DNA of 64,000 bases. Source: Pseudomonas mandelii (GTDB lineage: Bacteria; Pseudomonadota; Gammaproteobacteria; Pseudomonadales; Pseudomonadaceae). The notes beneath the pieces are model-generated. The model was not told where the DNA came from, made no database searches, and was given only the letters and a program-made list of their open reading frames with translations. This document shows, one piece after another, positions 49,873 through 60,500 of the stretch. Where the stretch lies: the NCBI RefSeq assembly GCF_900106065.1, contig NZ_LT629796.1, forward strand, positions 2,454,001 through 2,518,000. Direction: 5' to 3'. Positions within the stretch are counted from its first letter, which is position 1, and each line of letters starts with the position of its first letter. A program made the translations under genes and the position numbers.

Positions 49873-51085
49873 GCAGACTCTCCGCAGGTTGGATGTTGAT
49901 CGCTCGCACGGCGCCGATCACGGCCACCAGTGCAGCGACCAGAAAGGTCAGGAGCAGGGCGGCGAGGCCGTGCCAGAGTGTGATGTGGCAAACAAAAGTG
50001 CCGGTGGCCTGGCTGCTGCCGAGCAGGTAGTCGAACAAATGGCTGCCGACAGCGTAAAAGCCCAATCCACCGAGGTAGCCGGCCAGGCTCAGCACCAGCG
50101 CTTGCAAGACCACGAAACCGGCGACCGCCGTGCGTTTGAAACCCAGCAGGCGCAGCACCGCGAGGCTTTTGCGCTTGCGGTCGATGTTGGCCAGGAACGC
50201 CCCGACCATCGACGCCACACAGCCGATCAGCGCGGCGAGGGCGATAACCCCGAAGATCAGCCCCAGCACATGGTTGATGGCTTTGACGTTGTCGATGTCG
50301 GCCAGTCGGCTTGAAGTTTCGATGTGTTGTTCGTTGAGCCAGCGTTCCAGCGGCGCCACTTGATCGATGTCGCGGGCATAAAGGCGGGCGCGGGCATACA
50401 GCGGTTGCAGGTCGCCCAACGGCTTGCCGGTTTCGATGCCGAATGCGCTGACCTGATAACCGTCGCGAAAGCGCTCCAGGTCCAGCAACAACGGAGGGGC
50501 AACAAACCCGGCTGCGCGGCCGAAACGAGCGCCGTCGAGTACTGCCAGCACAGTCAGCGTCATCTCGCCGCGCTCGTTGACGCCTTCAAGTCGGCGCAAC
50601 ACGCGCAGTTGCACGCGGTCGCCGACCTTGGCCTGCAAGCGTTGCGCGGCGCGGGCGCTGAGGATCACTTGGTCGCCGGTCGGGTTGAGTTGTGGCAGGT
50701 TCAACTGCGGGTCGCCGGGTTCGGTGGCGATGATTTCCGCGCCTTCGACAAACCGTTGCATGCCCATCAGCAAATCTGCCTGGGTGTTGAGCGAGCGGGT
50801 CTGGCCGAGGGCAAATCCGGTCTCGGGACGCTGGCGCACCCGTTCGATCCAGGCGCTGTCGTAGTTGCCGTTGCTGAGCATCTTTACTTCAAGGTTGCGC
50901 GGGTCGCGCAGCAGTTCGTCCTGCAACTGGCTGACCACGCCGTGCTTGAGGCCGAACAGCAGCAACAGCGGCGCGATCACCGCCACCAGCGAGGCGGCGA
51001 TGCACAACGACACCTTGCGGTCGTGCCAGAGGTCTTGCAGGGCCAGCGTTGCGAGCAGGCGCAAGCGGTCAGTCCATCGGTTCAA
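49862..51085 (-). CDS. FtsX/MacB-type ABC permease (TagS-like)
   Basis: The 407-residue protein has one N-terminal membrane helix (about 28-46), a periplasmic domain of about 210 residues and three C-terminal helices, the topology of LolE/FtsX/MacB mechanotransmission permeases rather than a substrate channel. It overlaps the ATPase gene by 17 bases and the FGE-like gene by 11, so the three are translationally coupled. The start appears to be a TTG at 51085 (MNRWTDRLRL) with GGGAGAG upstream; no nearby ATG is in frame. It occupies the place of TagS in the H1 type VI module. Confidence 0.87.
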   Translation of the reverse strand: MNRWTDRLRLLATLALQDLWHDRKVSLCIAASLVAVIAPLLLLFGLKHGVVSQLQDELLRDPRNLEVKMLSNGNYDSAWIERVRQRPETGFALGQTRSLNTQADLLMGMQRFVEGAEIIATEPGDPQLNLPQLNPTGDQVILSARAAQRLQAKVGDRVQLRVLRRLEGVNERGEMTLTVLAVLDGARFGRAAGFVAPPLLLDLERFRDGYQVSAFGIETGKPLGDLQPLYARARLYARDIDQVAPLERWLNEQHIETSSRLADIDNVKAINHVLGLIFGVIALAALIGCVASMVGAFLANIDRKRKSLAVLRLLGFKRTAVAGFVVLQALVLSLAGYLGGLGFYAVGSHLFDYLLGSSQATGTFVCHITLWHGLAALLLTFLVAALVAVIGAVRAINIQPAESLREL

Positions 51086-51770
51086 ACAGAGTCTCTCCCT
51101 GACGGCTGATAGCGCCGAGTCGCGGCAAGCCGAAATCCTTCAGCAGGGCCCAGTCATGGGACACAACGAGCGCACTCAGGCCCATGCTCGACACCAGGCT
51201 CATCAACAATTCGAACAAGCGCCGGGCGCTGTGCGGATCGAGTGCCGCTGTCGGCTCGTCGGCCAACAGCAGCAGCGGCTCATGGGCAATCGCCCGCACG
51301 CAGGCCACGCGTTGGCGTTCACCGATCGACAACGCTTGAGGGTGTTTATCCAGCAAGCCTTGCAGGCGCAGCACCTCAACCGCGTGATCGATGTGCGCGC
51401 TCTTGACCGGCATGCCGAGCAAACGACGGGGCAGGCTGATGTTGTCGCGCACGCTCAAAAACGGCAGCAAACCGCCGCTCTGCAAAATGAATCCCAAGTG
51501 CCGCGAACGTACCGCCGCCAGGGCCGGCTGGTCATCGCTGGCCAGCAATTGTGCGATGTCTTGATCCTGCGTTGCGCCCAGCCGAAAACGCTCGAGCTCT
51601 ATCGGCGCCAGCAACAGGCCGATGGCTTCGAGCAACGTGCTTTTGCCGCTGCCGCTCTCGCCGGTGATGGCGAGGATTTCCCCGGCACCGACGTGCAGGT
51701 GCGGCAGGCGCACATGATGAGCCAGCGCACCTTCTCCTCGGCGCACCAGCAGGTTCTTGATATCGAGCAT
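51069..51770 (-). CDS. ABC ATPase (TagT-like)
   Basis: The 233 residues form a complete ATP-binding cassette of the LolD/MacB group: Walker A GESGSGKST at 37-45, Q-loop Gln97, signature LSIGE at 147-151, Walker B LLLLADE at 166-172, and switch His205 in VVSHD. The signature has Ile where Gly is usual (LSGGE or LSGGQ). It drives the adjoining FtsX-type permease. It starts ten bases after the secreted vWA gene. Together with the permease, FGE-like and lipoprotein genes it matches the order tagT-tagS-tagR-tagQ. Confidence 0.92.
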   Translation of the reverse strand: MLDIKNLLVRRGEGALAHHVRLPHLHVGAGEILAITGESGSGKSTLLEAIGLLLAPIELERFRLGATQDQDIAQLLASDDQPALAAVRSRHLGFILQSGGLLPFLSVRDNISLPRRLLGMPVKSAHIDHAVEVLRLQGLLDKHPQALSIGERQRVACVRAIAHEPLLLLADEPTAALDPHSARRLFELLMSLVSSMGLSALVVSHDWALLKDFGLPRLGAISRQGETLFEPMD

Positions 51771-51780
51771 CGGCGTCTCG

Positions 51781-53772
51781 TTAAGGCATCATTTCCAGTG
51801 GCACGGGGTACACGTTGTCCCGTGCATCGCTGTCCTTGGCTAAAGCCACCCAACGGTCGACGTCAGCGTTGTAACGCTGGTAGTGCCGCAGTTTGGTATT
51901 GAGCGTGCGGATGAATTTCTCCTGCGCCAGGCCATCCCAGCTCTTCCAGGTTTCTTCGTCCAGGTTCAGCACTTCGCTCTGATACGGCAGGTCTTCGAGG
52001 TACTCGCCGAGCACGCCCATGTCCGCCAGTTTGGTGTTGCCGTTCTGCTTGAGCTGATTGGGATCGGCGCCCATGGTGGCGGCCACCGAGCGCAGGCGCT
52101 CGAACATTTCCGTCGGCGAGATCAGGCCTTCGTTGGCCGCATCGAGGATCTGCTTCATCACGTCGCTCAAGTCGCTGAGCTGGGATTTGGTCAGCAGCAC
52201 CCGCACATCCGTGGTCGGGATGTTCTGCTTGATCAGGTCACGGTCAGTGATCCACGCCTTGAACACTGGCGGTGCCTTGCTGTTGGTCTTCTCGCCCAGA
52301 TAGGCAAGTTGCATGGCGTGGCCGATCAGTGCCGCGTCTTCGAGCATTTTCTTCTCGGCCGGGTCCTGCTTGGCGTTCACCGCGCTGCCGATGGCGTCTT
52401 CGCCCATGTAGGCGGCTTTCACTTGCGAGGTGATCGCGGTGGCCAGCGAATCCACCTTGCGCCCGAACTCCTGAATATCGCCCGCGTTCACCGGGTAATA
52501 CAGCGAGGTGTTGGTGCCCGGGTAGGTCGACAGATTCTGATACTGCGCCTCGGCCTTGGCGTGGTCCTTGATTCCGGCCGGGGTTTTCAGGTGCAGGGTG
52601 TAAATCGCCACGCCCGGGTTGGCGGCTTCGAGGCGAACCTGCGAGGCGCTCAAACCGGTTTTCGACAGCTTGTCGTCGCCTTCGATGGCGCCCGCGTCGG
52701 TGATCAACACCACGTAGCGCGCACCGAACTGGCTCCAGTCGACCTTGTCGATGCTCTCCATGACACCGGCAAAGGCGTCTTCGTCGAAACTGCTGCTCGA
52801 TACTTTGGCTTGTTTGAGGTCGGCGACCTTGGCGAGGAAGTCGGAACTGTCCTTCACTTGAGTCGGGTCGGCATACATTTTGGTGGTGTATTCCAGGCCT
52901 GGCACCGCCTGGGTGTTGGAGCGGAACGCCACCAGGCCGAACTTGACCTGCTTGCCGAGGTTCTGCGATTCGATCTGCTGATAGACCTTGCGGATCGCCT
53001 CGCGAGTGCGGTCGATGTACGGGTCCATCGAGATCGTCGAGTCGATGACAAACACCACCGCTGCAGTGAATTCCTTCAGTTGGTTGGCCGCCTTGTCCTC
53101 GGCTTCCTTGCCACCGGCCGCGCTGTTGGCCGCACCACCCTTGGCGTTCTGGTCATCGGGCTTGCTGACCGATGCGACGTTCAGCAGCCGCGTGCGGAAA
53201 CCGCCTTCGGTCATCACTTCTTCGCCGCTGAGGACCGGCAGCAGGTAGAACTGCTTTTGCAGGTCGACGAAGTATTCAGGTTCTTCGGCGAGCACGCCCG
53301 GTGCTTGCTTGCCCTTTTTCAGCGTGGCCCGCAGCGGGGCGACTTTGCTCACCGGGTCCGGTGCATCAAGGATGCCTTCGACAGTGGCGCGATCCTTGAA
53401 GAACAGCAGCCGGTCGCGGTTGGCCGGGTTGGTGAACGCCAGTGTCAGCTGCATTTTCCAGTCGGTGGTGCAGCTGGCGGGCAACCAGCCAATGGTTTTG
53501 CCGTAACTGTCGGGACCGACTTTGAGCCATTCGGCGTTGGCCGCTTGAGCACGCTCATAAACATAGAAGCGGCTGAAGACTGGTTGTGCATCGCCTGCCG
53601 CGCCGCCTGCCGTCGGGCTGAGTTTGCAGCCCGGGGTGGTCAGTACGCGCTGGAACAAGGTCTTTTTACCGGCCTGGATCAGCGGTTTGTCTTCGGCCTG
53701 GGACAACGGGCTGATGCACAGTGCCAACAGCGCGGCGCCGCTCAGCAGGAAACGACTCAGGGGAGAACGCAT
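51781..53772 (-). CDS. Secreted vWA-domain protein resembling the C-terminal part of PpkA
   Basis: The 663 residues have a signal peptide (about 1-26, cleavage after SQA), an SH3-like segment at about 65-100 (WLKVGPDSYGKTIGWLP) and a vWA domain from about 235 with the metal motif DSTIS (244-248). A large helical C-terminal region follows. The FVIDSTISMDPYIDRTREAI pattern resembles the vWA part of the type VI kinase PpkA, but there is no kinase domain. The gene adjoins tagT-like and so occupies the ppkA position. I start at the ATG at 53772, which shares TGATG with the upstream stop; a GTG one codon earlier is possible. Confidence 0.82.
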   Translation of the reverse strand: MRSPLSRFLLSGAALLALCISPLSQAEDKPLIQAGKKTLFQRVLTTPGCKLSPTAGGAAGDAQPVFSRFYVYERAQAANAEWLKVGPDSYGKTIGWLPASCTTDWKMQLTLAFTNPANRDRLLFFKDRATVEGILDAPDPVSKVAPLRATLKKGKQAPGVLAEEPEYFVDLQKQFYLLPVLSGEEVMTEGGFRTRLLNVASVSKPDDQNAKGGAANSAAGGKEAEDKAANQLKEFTAAVVFVIDSTISMDPYIDRTREAIRKVYQQIESQNLGKQVKFGLVAFRSNTQAVPGLEYTTKMYADPTQVKDSSDFLAKVADLKQAKVSSSSFDEDAFAGVMESIDKVDWSQFGARYVVLITDAGAIEGDDKLSKTGLSASQVRLEAANPGVAIYTLHLKTPAGIKDHAKAEAQYQNLSTYPGTNTSLYYPVNAGDIQEFGRKVDSLATAITSQVKAAYMGEDAIGSAVNAKQDPAEKKMLEDAALIGHAMQLAYLGEKTNSKAPPVFKAWITDRDLIKQNIPTTDVRVLLTKSQLSDLSDVMKQILDAANEGLISPTEMFERLRSVAATMGADPNQLKQNGNTKLADMGVLGEYLEDLPYQSEVLNLDEETWKSWDGLAQEKFIRTLNTKLRHYQRYNADVDRWVALAKDSDARDNVYPVPLEMMP

Positions 53773-54788
53773 CACTTCTGCAACTCCTCGAAACGCTGTT
53801 TGGCTTCGGCGTTGTTCGGGTCCTGGGTCAGGATCGTTTCATACCAGTAGGCGGCGGTGGCGTTGTCCGCGGCCGGGAAGCACTCGCTGGCTTTCAGGTA
53901 TTTAGGGTCGTACTCGCGGGCATAGGCGTTGGCGATCAGCGCGTCACCGGCCTGGGCACGGTTGGCGTACAGGCGCTGGGCAACACCGCAGTGTTTGCCG
54001 GCCTTGGCTTCGTTGATGATCTCCAGCAACTTGGCACTGTCGGGCGCGGCCTTGATGCAGGTCTGGACGAAGGTCAGCTCGGGCAGGCTGTTCATGCTGT
54101 CGAGGGTGCAGGCTTGCGCATCGGCACCGGCCGGTACGGCGGCAGCGATGGCCGGGGCGGGGACCGGAGTACGTTTGTAGAACCAGAACCCGGCCGCTGC
54201 GGCCACCAGCAACAGCACGACGAGCGCGAGGCCGATGAGGCCTTTTTTGCTTTTCTTTACCGGGGGTGGAGGCGGTGTGTAAGCAGGTTCGTTTGGCACC
54301 GATTCCAGTTCGATTTCTGGCTCGGCGGTGTTCAGGACCAATTCCGGCAGCTCTGGAATTTCGGGTTCCGGTGCAGCAGGTGCGCTCAAGTCTGCACCAC
54401 CGTAAGTCGAACGCGTCTGGCCACCGGCCGTGGACGGCAGCAACCCGACGCCTGGACGGACCACGCCTTTGTCGGTGTGCCCCTGGCTCTGTTCGCGTAG
54501 CTCGATCATGAATTGCGAGTTGGTGCCGCCTTCGAGCAGCGGGTCGACTACTTCCGGGCCGACCTGGGCTTCAAGGGCTTCACCACTGGTCGCAACGCTG
54601 AAGCGCGAGACCTTGAACCAGAACGGATTGCTGCTCCAGGCTTTCTGATCCTGGAGGTAGAACCCGTCCTGGTTACGCTGAATGGAGAACTCCAGCTGTT
54701 CTTCGCCACCCTGCCATTTCTTCACAGTGAGGCACGCCTGGCCAGGCACGTTGGGTTCTAAGGCGAGCAGGTCGACACGAATTGGCAT
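53772..54788 (-). CDS. Single-span membrane protein with TPR-like periplasmic tail
   Basis: The 338 residues comprise an N-terminal domain of about 110 residues that looks beta-rich (Trp, Phe and Gln in alternating strands: QLEFSIQRNQDGFYLQD), a disordered Pro/Glu-rich linker (135-178), basic residues KKSKK, one membrane helix at about 183-204 and a C-terminal region of about 130 residues that ends in a TPR-like helix pair (AAYWYETILTQDPNNAEAKQ). Cysteines in the tail fit a periplasmic location. I do not recognise a named family; the N-terminal domain could be FHA-like, which is a guess. It lies three bases after srfC. Confidence 0.75.
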   Translation of the reverse strand: MPIRVDLLALEPNVPGQACLTVKKWQGGEEQLEFSIQRNQDGFYLQDQKAWSSNPFWFKVSRFSVATSGEALEAQVGPEVVDPLLEGGTNSQFMIELREQSQGHTDKGVVRPGVGLLPSTAGGQTRSTYGGADLSAPAAPEPEIPELPELVLNTAEPEIELESVPNEPAYTPPPPPVKKSKKGLIGLALVVLLLVAAAAGFWFYKRTPVPAPAIAAAVPAGADAQACTLDSMNSLPELTFVQTCIKAAPDSAKLLEIINEAKAGKHCGVAQRLYANRAQAGDALIANAYAREYDPKYLKASECFPAADNATAAYWYETILTQDPNNAEAKQRFEELQK

Positions 54789-54791
54789 TGC

Positions 54792-57503
54792 TTATCTCGC
54801 TGTGAAGGCTGTGAGCACATGGCCCAGCCGTTCATTCTGTTCAGGGGTGATTTCGCGACCGGCACCATGGCCGGCATTGTCCTGCGTGATGTAGGCCAGG
54901 CCCGAGAGCCAGTCACCCAGATACCGCTGCGCCTGGTTAGCCGGTTGCGGCGGCAACACCGGCACTTGTCCCGGACCGATGTCGGTATAGAACGAGAACA
55001 AGGGCGCCTTGGCACCGGCACGGCTGTTCGGGCGCTCGTTGACCGGTTTTTGCAGGTAGCCGAACCAGGACACGAAGTCGCGCAGCACGCGTTGCACTTC
55101 CAGCACCTGGCGTTCGACCAGTTGGTCGCGCCGTGCGCCGCTTTGTGCACGCTTGAGCACCGCACGGCTCAGTTGGCCGGGCAAGTCCTGGCGGTAACCG
55201 GCCGTGATCAATTCGTCGACCACCGCTTCGATCAACGCTTTTTCCAGTCCTAGCAGGGTGAGCAGGCTTTGCCGGGTGGTCAATTCGCGCAGGTGTGCAA
55301 TCCAGGCCTTGAACGCGGCTTTGGCGAAGCGGTGTTCGTTGCTTTGCAGTTCCGGCGTCGGGGTGTTGGATTTACTGGCGGCCGGTGTGTCGTGACTCAG
55401 GTCGTCGCCGAAATCAAAATCGAACCCGGCGTCGTTGCCGTACAGGCTCTGGCTCGGTGTCGGCGCGGCCGGCTCATCGCTGGCGGCGGGCGCGTCATCG
55501 GTTTCGTATACACCGCTGAGGTACAGGTCGCGCACCGACTCGCTGGGCATGTCGAGTTCATCGATGAACTCGCCGAGCACGGCCGGACGACGGCCCAGCC
55601 CCGTCAGTATCATCTGCGCCTGGGCTTTTTTGGCGGCTGCGGCACCGTCACCGTCGGCGTGATACCAGGTGCTCAGGCCGTGAGTGGTCAGGCCTTCGAG
55701 GCATTCGCTGAGCTGTTCGCGGATGCGCTGCAGTTTGAATTCAATGTTGGCCACGCCTTTGAAACTGCCGCTGAAATGGCTGATGCCACCGTCATCGTTG
55801 CGCAGCATTTCTTTCCAGGCGTTGGCGGGATTGTTGATGTGTTTGCACACCAGTTCGTTGCCGGCAAAGCTTGTGCCCAGGGCGTCGACGCGCTCCAGGT
55901 AGCTGGGGTTGAGGCCGGTTTCGGCGCCGCTGGCGTCTTGCACGATGAATGCGGCATCCATGCGCGGTTTACGCACCAGGAAGGTGTTCTGGAACGGCGT
56001 GCCGGCCCAGTCGTTCATCCAGCTCAGGCTGCCGAAGCGTTCGAGCATGGTCAGCTTGACCATGCCGTTCCAACTCTCGTCGTACTGATCAGGCGTCAGG
56101 CTCAGGGAGTTGGTGATGCGCAGGTCGAGCATGGTCAGGGCCCAGATCAGACCGGTGTCGCGTTTACTGCGGGCGGCCGCGTCGGCGCCTTGAGTCTTTT
56201 CGATCCAGCGCGTCAGCACCGGGCCGACGTCGTTGACGTCGCTCTGTTTGGTCGAACCGGTGCAGACCACCAGCGCGTTCATTTCCTGGTTGTCGGTGTA
56301 GCGTTCGAACAGGTAAGCGACCTTGCCGCGCAGAATCAGCTGCGAGACGGAGTTGTCCTTGGTGGCGGATTCCGGGTCGTTGGAGTCGGCTATCTCGTGC
56401 AGCTTCTTGCGCCCGCGATAACCGGGGAAATCCAGCAAGTCGACCTGGTTGACGATGTCGTCCGCCGGGGCTTCGATCAACCCGAAAGTCATCTCGGCGG
56501 TCAGTGCCGCCAGTTGCGCGACCGGGATGCCCTGGCTGTTTTGCAGGCGTCCGTCGACCCGGGGCCGCACGTCGATCGGCAAGTCCCGCGGGCTGCCGAA
56601 GCGCTCGAGGATGTCGACGTTCATGATGCTGTCGCGCTGGCTGTAGGTGTCGTTTTCGAAACTTACCAAAGCCTTCAAAGGCGCGAAGACGGTCTCGGGC
56701 AGGCCCAGCTTGTGCAGCGCGCCGGCCAATTGCTGGTAAACGCGCGTCAGCTCGCTTTGCTCACCCCAAAGGATGGAAAACAGCTCGGCACGCTCCTGGA
56801 AGTTCAGGCGTGGCGCCAGTTGCAGCGCCGTCGGCCAATACAGGTGCTCAAGCTTCTTCACCGAGTTGCGGAAGTTGTCGCGCAGGTAATCCCACAGCGA
56901 CACCAGATCGTCAGCGCTGACGCCCGGTTGCAGCGGCCCGGTCTCGCGCCCTTCGAATGGTTTCAACACGCGCTGGATGCGCGCTTCGTCGATCTCGTAG
57001 GAGATCCGCTCAAGGTCGAAGTCCTTGAACCACGAGTTGGCGAGAATCTTCGCCAGCTCGATTTCCTTGAACAGCGTCAGTTCGACCGGGAACTGCGGAT
57101 CCTGGCTCGGCGTGGCGCGGCGGCTGAAGCGCGTCACCAGGCCGGTGGCTTCCTTGCCGCCACCCACCGGGTTGATGTGCTTGATGAAGTCCAGGCGCTG
57201 GCCACCGAAATCGGTTTCCAGTTTGCCGTTCTGACCGGCCGCGAGGGCCGAAATCAAGTAGGACTTGCCGGCTTGGGACAAGCCGAAAAAGCCAATGGTC
57301 ATCGGCGTGCAGGCCACGCGACCGAGGCTGTGGGCCAGGTTGCGGGCGCGGTGCAGGCGGATGTTCAGGTTGTCGGCTTCGCTGTCCAGCCGTGGTGCGT
57401 TGCCGCGTGTCTGGCCAATCCATTCCAGCGCCTGACCGGCACCTTCATAAACAGCGGCCCAGCGGGCTGAAAGCTGAGTTTGTTCGGGGGTCAGGTCATT
57501 CAT
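54792..57503 (-). CDS. srfC: SrfC-family P-loop NTPase
   Basis: The 903-residue protein belongs to the virulence factor SrfC family. An N-terminal helical region leads to a Walker A motif GLSQAGKS at 74-81 and, further on, VDLLDFPGYRGRK (354-366), whose DFPG resembles the DxxG motif of GTPases such as dynamin-like proteins. A guanine-specificity motif is not clear, so ATP or GTP use is open. The C-terminal 450 residues are mostly helical, with an acidic linker near 650-700. Its ATG overlaps the srfB stop (ATGA). In Salmonella srfABC was found as SsrB-regulated genes; the biochemical function is unsettled. Confidence 0.9.
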   Translation of the reverse strand: MNDLTPEQTQLSARWAAVYEGAGQALEWIGQTRGNAPRLDSEADNLNIRLHRARNLAHSLGRVACTPMTIGFFGLSQAGKSYLISALAAGQNGKLETDFGGQRLDFIKHINPVGGGKEATGLVTRFSRRATPSQDPQFPVELTLFKEIELAKILANSWFKDFDLERISYEIDEARIQRVLKPFEGRETGPLQPGVSADDLVSLWDYLRDNFRNSVKKLEHLYWPTALQLAPRLNFQERAELFSILWGEQSELTRVYQQLAGALHKLGLPETVFAPLKALVSFENDTYSQRDSIMNVDILERFGSPRDLPIDVRPRVDGRLQNSQGIPVAQLAALTAEMTFGLIEAPADDIVNQVDLLDFPGYRGRKKLHEIADSNDPESATKDNSVSQLILRGKVAYLFERYTDNQEMNALVVCTGSTKQSDVNDVGPVLTRWIEKTQGADAAARSKRDTGLIWALTMLDLRITNSLSLTPDQYDESWNGMVKLTMLERFGSLSWMNDWAGTPFQNTFLVRKPRMDAAFIVQDASGAETGLNPSYLERVDALGTSFAGNELVCKHINNPANAWKEMLRNDDGGISHFSGSFKGVANIEFKLQRIREQLSECLEGLTTHGLSTWYHADGDGAAAAKKAQAQMILTGLGRRPAVLGEFIDELDMPSESVRDLYLSGVYETDDAPAASDEPAAPTPSQSLYGNDAGFDFDFGDDLSHDTPAASKSNTPTPELQSNEHRFAKAAFKAWIAHLRELTTRQSLLTLLGLEKALIEAVVDELITAGYRQDLPGQLSRAVLKRAQSGARRDQLVERQVLEVQRVLRDFVSWFGYLQKPVNERPNSRAGAKAPLFSFYTDIGPGQVPVLPPQPANQAQRYLGDWLSGLAYITQDNAGHGAGREITPEQNERLGHVLTAFTAR

Positions 57504-60500
57504 TTGCGTTTCACACTTCCACTGTCGAGCCAGTACTTGGTCTCGCTCAGGCCGGCGTCGAGCATGGTGTTGAGTTCCAGCTCGAGGTCGCTGCGCGGGT
57601 TGAAGTTGACGTTGTTACTGTTGGATTCGATGTCGCGAACCGAAAGGCGGTCGCTGACCAGATCCTGCTTGCGCGTGTACTTGTCGGCCGCCTTGACCTC
57701 GAAGCGCACCTTGAGCAGCGGCGCGCTGCCGTTTTCTCCAATAGCCCGGGAGAACTTTTCCCGGCCGGCCTTGGTGAACCGCAGGGTGTACAGCGGCGAA
57801 GCCGCCCAGCGATCAGCGGCCAACTGGCGGAAACCGAGACGCAGGTCGCCGCGCATTTCCAGCTGCGGCGTGTCGGCGTCATCGCCCGTGCCGATTTCCG
57901 GCAACTTGATTTTGTAGTCTTCGGACTGGATGTCGCGGTACAGCACGTCGGCATCCTTGATCACGTTGTTCAGGTCTATGACGCCGATGTGCTTGACCGT
58001 CGAATACGGTTTGAGCGCCGAAGAGCGGAAGTAGAAGTTCGGCACGCTGTGGTTGGCGCACAACAGGCACAACATCGCGCCCACCGAAGCGGTGCTTTTC
58101 GGGTCGTCAATGCGGCCGTTCTTGTGGAACGGGTACCAGCCGCCGGTGCGATAGTTTTGCAGCGCCAGAATGCGCCCGGGTGGCAGCGGCAGAACCTTGC
58201 GAATGAACGCCTGGATGCCCGGTAGACGCGAAGGGCGGCCAGTCAGCAGCAGAACATCGCACGGATAGTGCGCGACCACTTCACAGAGTGCGCCGAGGAT
58301 CTTGGTGATGTTGATCTGATCGTTGAGGAACGCAGCGTGGAGCTTTTGCAGGTCGAAGCCGATCAGCGATTCGTACAGGTCGAAACCGCTCTGACCCCCG
58401 ACATCACGGCGCACGGCGGCGTTGACGTAGTCAAGGACGGTCTGGCTGATCGCGTTGTCGCCCAGCAACTGGCGGTAGCTTTGCGGGCTGACTTCCTGCG
58501 GGACTTGCGGGTCGTAATGCTCGTAGGCCTTAAGCAACGCAAGGCCCAGCGGTGCGAACACCTGCAGGTTCAGTTGCTGGCGCAGAATCATGTCCTGCGC
58601 GCTGACCGATTCGTCGCCGCACAGCCGCGACATCAGCGAATCCGGGGCTTTTACACCGGCGTTCTGCAAGGCTTTCTCGAAGCTCGGCAGGATGAAATCC
58701 TGAATCACGTCCAGCAGGATGTCGTCGCCGGCCACTTTGAAGCCATCGCGGAAACGCTGCTCGGGCACGATGTGCACGTTGCTGCCGCTGCCGGTGTTGC
58801 CGGCGCGGTCGAGGCGATAGTCGGTGATGACCAGGTCGGTGGTGCCACCGCCGATGTCGATGGTCGCCAGGGTGATGCGTTCGCGGTCGGTCTTGTCTGG
58901 CCGGGCGATGGTGTCGAAAAACTCTTCCGGGTGACCGGCGAAGTTCTCGTTGACCTCGGTGTACAGGTACACCAACTGGCCGCAGGAGGCTTCGTCCCAT
59001 TCCACGCGGATGCTCGGGATCGGCGTGCGCGGGCTGACGGCCTGATCCTGATGCGGATCTTCCTCGCCGGCGTGCCAGCCGAGGCTTTTCCACACCAGGC
59101 CGATGGCCTGCTGCATGCGTTCGTTGAGGATGCTGCGCTCGGCCTGGGGCATGCCCGGCGGCACGGTCAGGGTGATGCTGTTGAGCTGGCGCGGCACGCG
59201 GGTGTGACCCTGGCGCGAGCGTTGGGCCGGGCTGTTGATCTGCGACAACGCCTGGGCCAGCACTTCGGCGAGCATGAAGGTCATCAGCGAGCTGCGCGAG
59301 TAACGCGGCATGAACACCGGCAGACGATCGTCTTCTTCGAGGCTGTAAAGCGCCTCGCCGGTTTCGTTGATCAGGTGCGAGAACGGCGCGGCGGTGGCGT
59401 AGGGCTCGTTGTCGGTCTTGATGTACGAGCAGTTGAAACGCCAGCCGTGGCCGTAGGCGTTTTCATCCCACAGGTAACGTTTCGGGCTGGACAGGCCCGT
59501 CGAGCCTTCGGTGCCGCGACGGCGGCTGGCCAGACGGCTGGCCTCGTTGCCGACCCGGGCGATCGTCGCCCACTGGAACGCATCGTGACGGCCGCTCTTG
59601 ACCGAGCAGTGGTCCTTGCCGAAATACGCCTGGGCAAACTCCACACGGCTTTCGAACGGCAGGTTGTAGGTGTGTTCGGGGGTGATCAGGTCGCGCAGTT
59701 CCAGCACGTAATTCTGCTTCAGCCCGGAGCCGGCCTGACCGTGGTTCTCGATCAGGATGCCGCAGGTGCGTGAGTTGCCGACGTCCAGCACCAGGTCCAC
59801 CGGAATCGGTTTGACCAGGCCATTGCTGTCGTTGGCCACCACTTTCAGCTCAGGGATTTCCACCTTCGGCCTGGCGGTCGACTGCGCTGCCGCAGACGGC
59901 GTGCTCAACAGGCTCAGCAGGTTGAGGTAGTGCGCCAGGTGATGGTTGGCGCGGATGTCGATGTCCAGCTCTTCGCGGGAACGATGGGCATTGCCTTCGT
60001 TGAACACTTCGAGCAGCCATTCGTTGACCCATGGCTGGGCCAGGAACCAACGGGTTTCGCTGGCCTTGGTCGCCAGTTTGAAGGACACGCCGGAGCTGAT
60101 GTCTTCTTCGTTCGGCGCCAGGTAGGCGGTGCCGTCACGCTTGGGCATGACGCGGCTGTCGAACGCCATCGTAAGGCGATGGGTGTTGCCGTCGATGTCT
60201 GGCGTGGCCAGTTTCACCAGGCGCATCCGCGACCAGTTGGTCGGGCCTTCGTCGAAGCGGTGCGGCGGCATGAAACGGAAAAACGGCGTCGGCAGCCAGA
60301 CACCGTCCAGCAGCTCGAGGCTGCTTTTCATGTCGACGCTGAACGCCGGCTTGGCCTTCTCGACCTTTTCCGGTTCGGGCTCGTAGAAGTAGAAGTCTTT
60401 CTCTTCGTTGTACATCAGCCGGCAGATCAGCCCGCTGATCATCGGCGCGAACTCGCCCGCCGGTTCCTTGCGAGGATCCAGGCGCAGGGCGAAATCCATG

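Noticed and set aside
45561..53772. A type VI secretion cluster
   Set aside because: Only the sensing part resembles the H1 type VI accessory genes. No TssB, TssC, Hcp, VgrG, ClpV, TssJ-M, PpkA kinase or PppA gene is present.
55269..57470. A 733-codon open frame on the plus strand across srfC
   Set aside because: It is antisense to srfC, which has clear P-loop motifs and couples with its neighbours. Long antisense frames are expected in GC-rich DNA, and the translation has no recognisable domain.
58268..59773. A 501-codon open frame on the plus strand across srfB
   Set aside because: It is an antisense frame; srfB carries all three actin/Hsp70 motifs.
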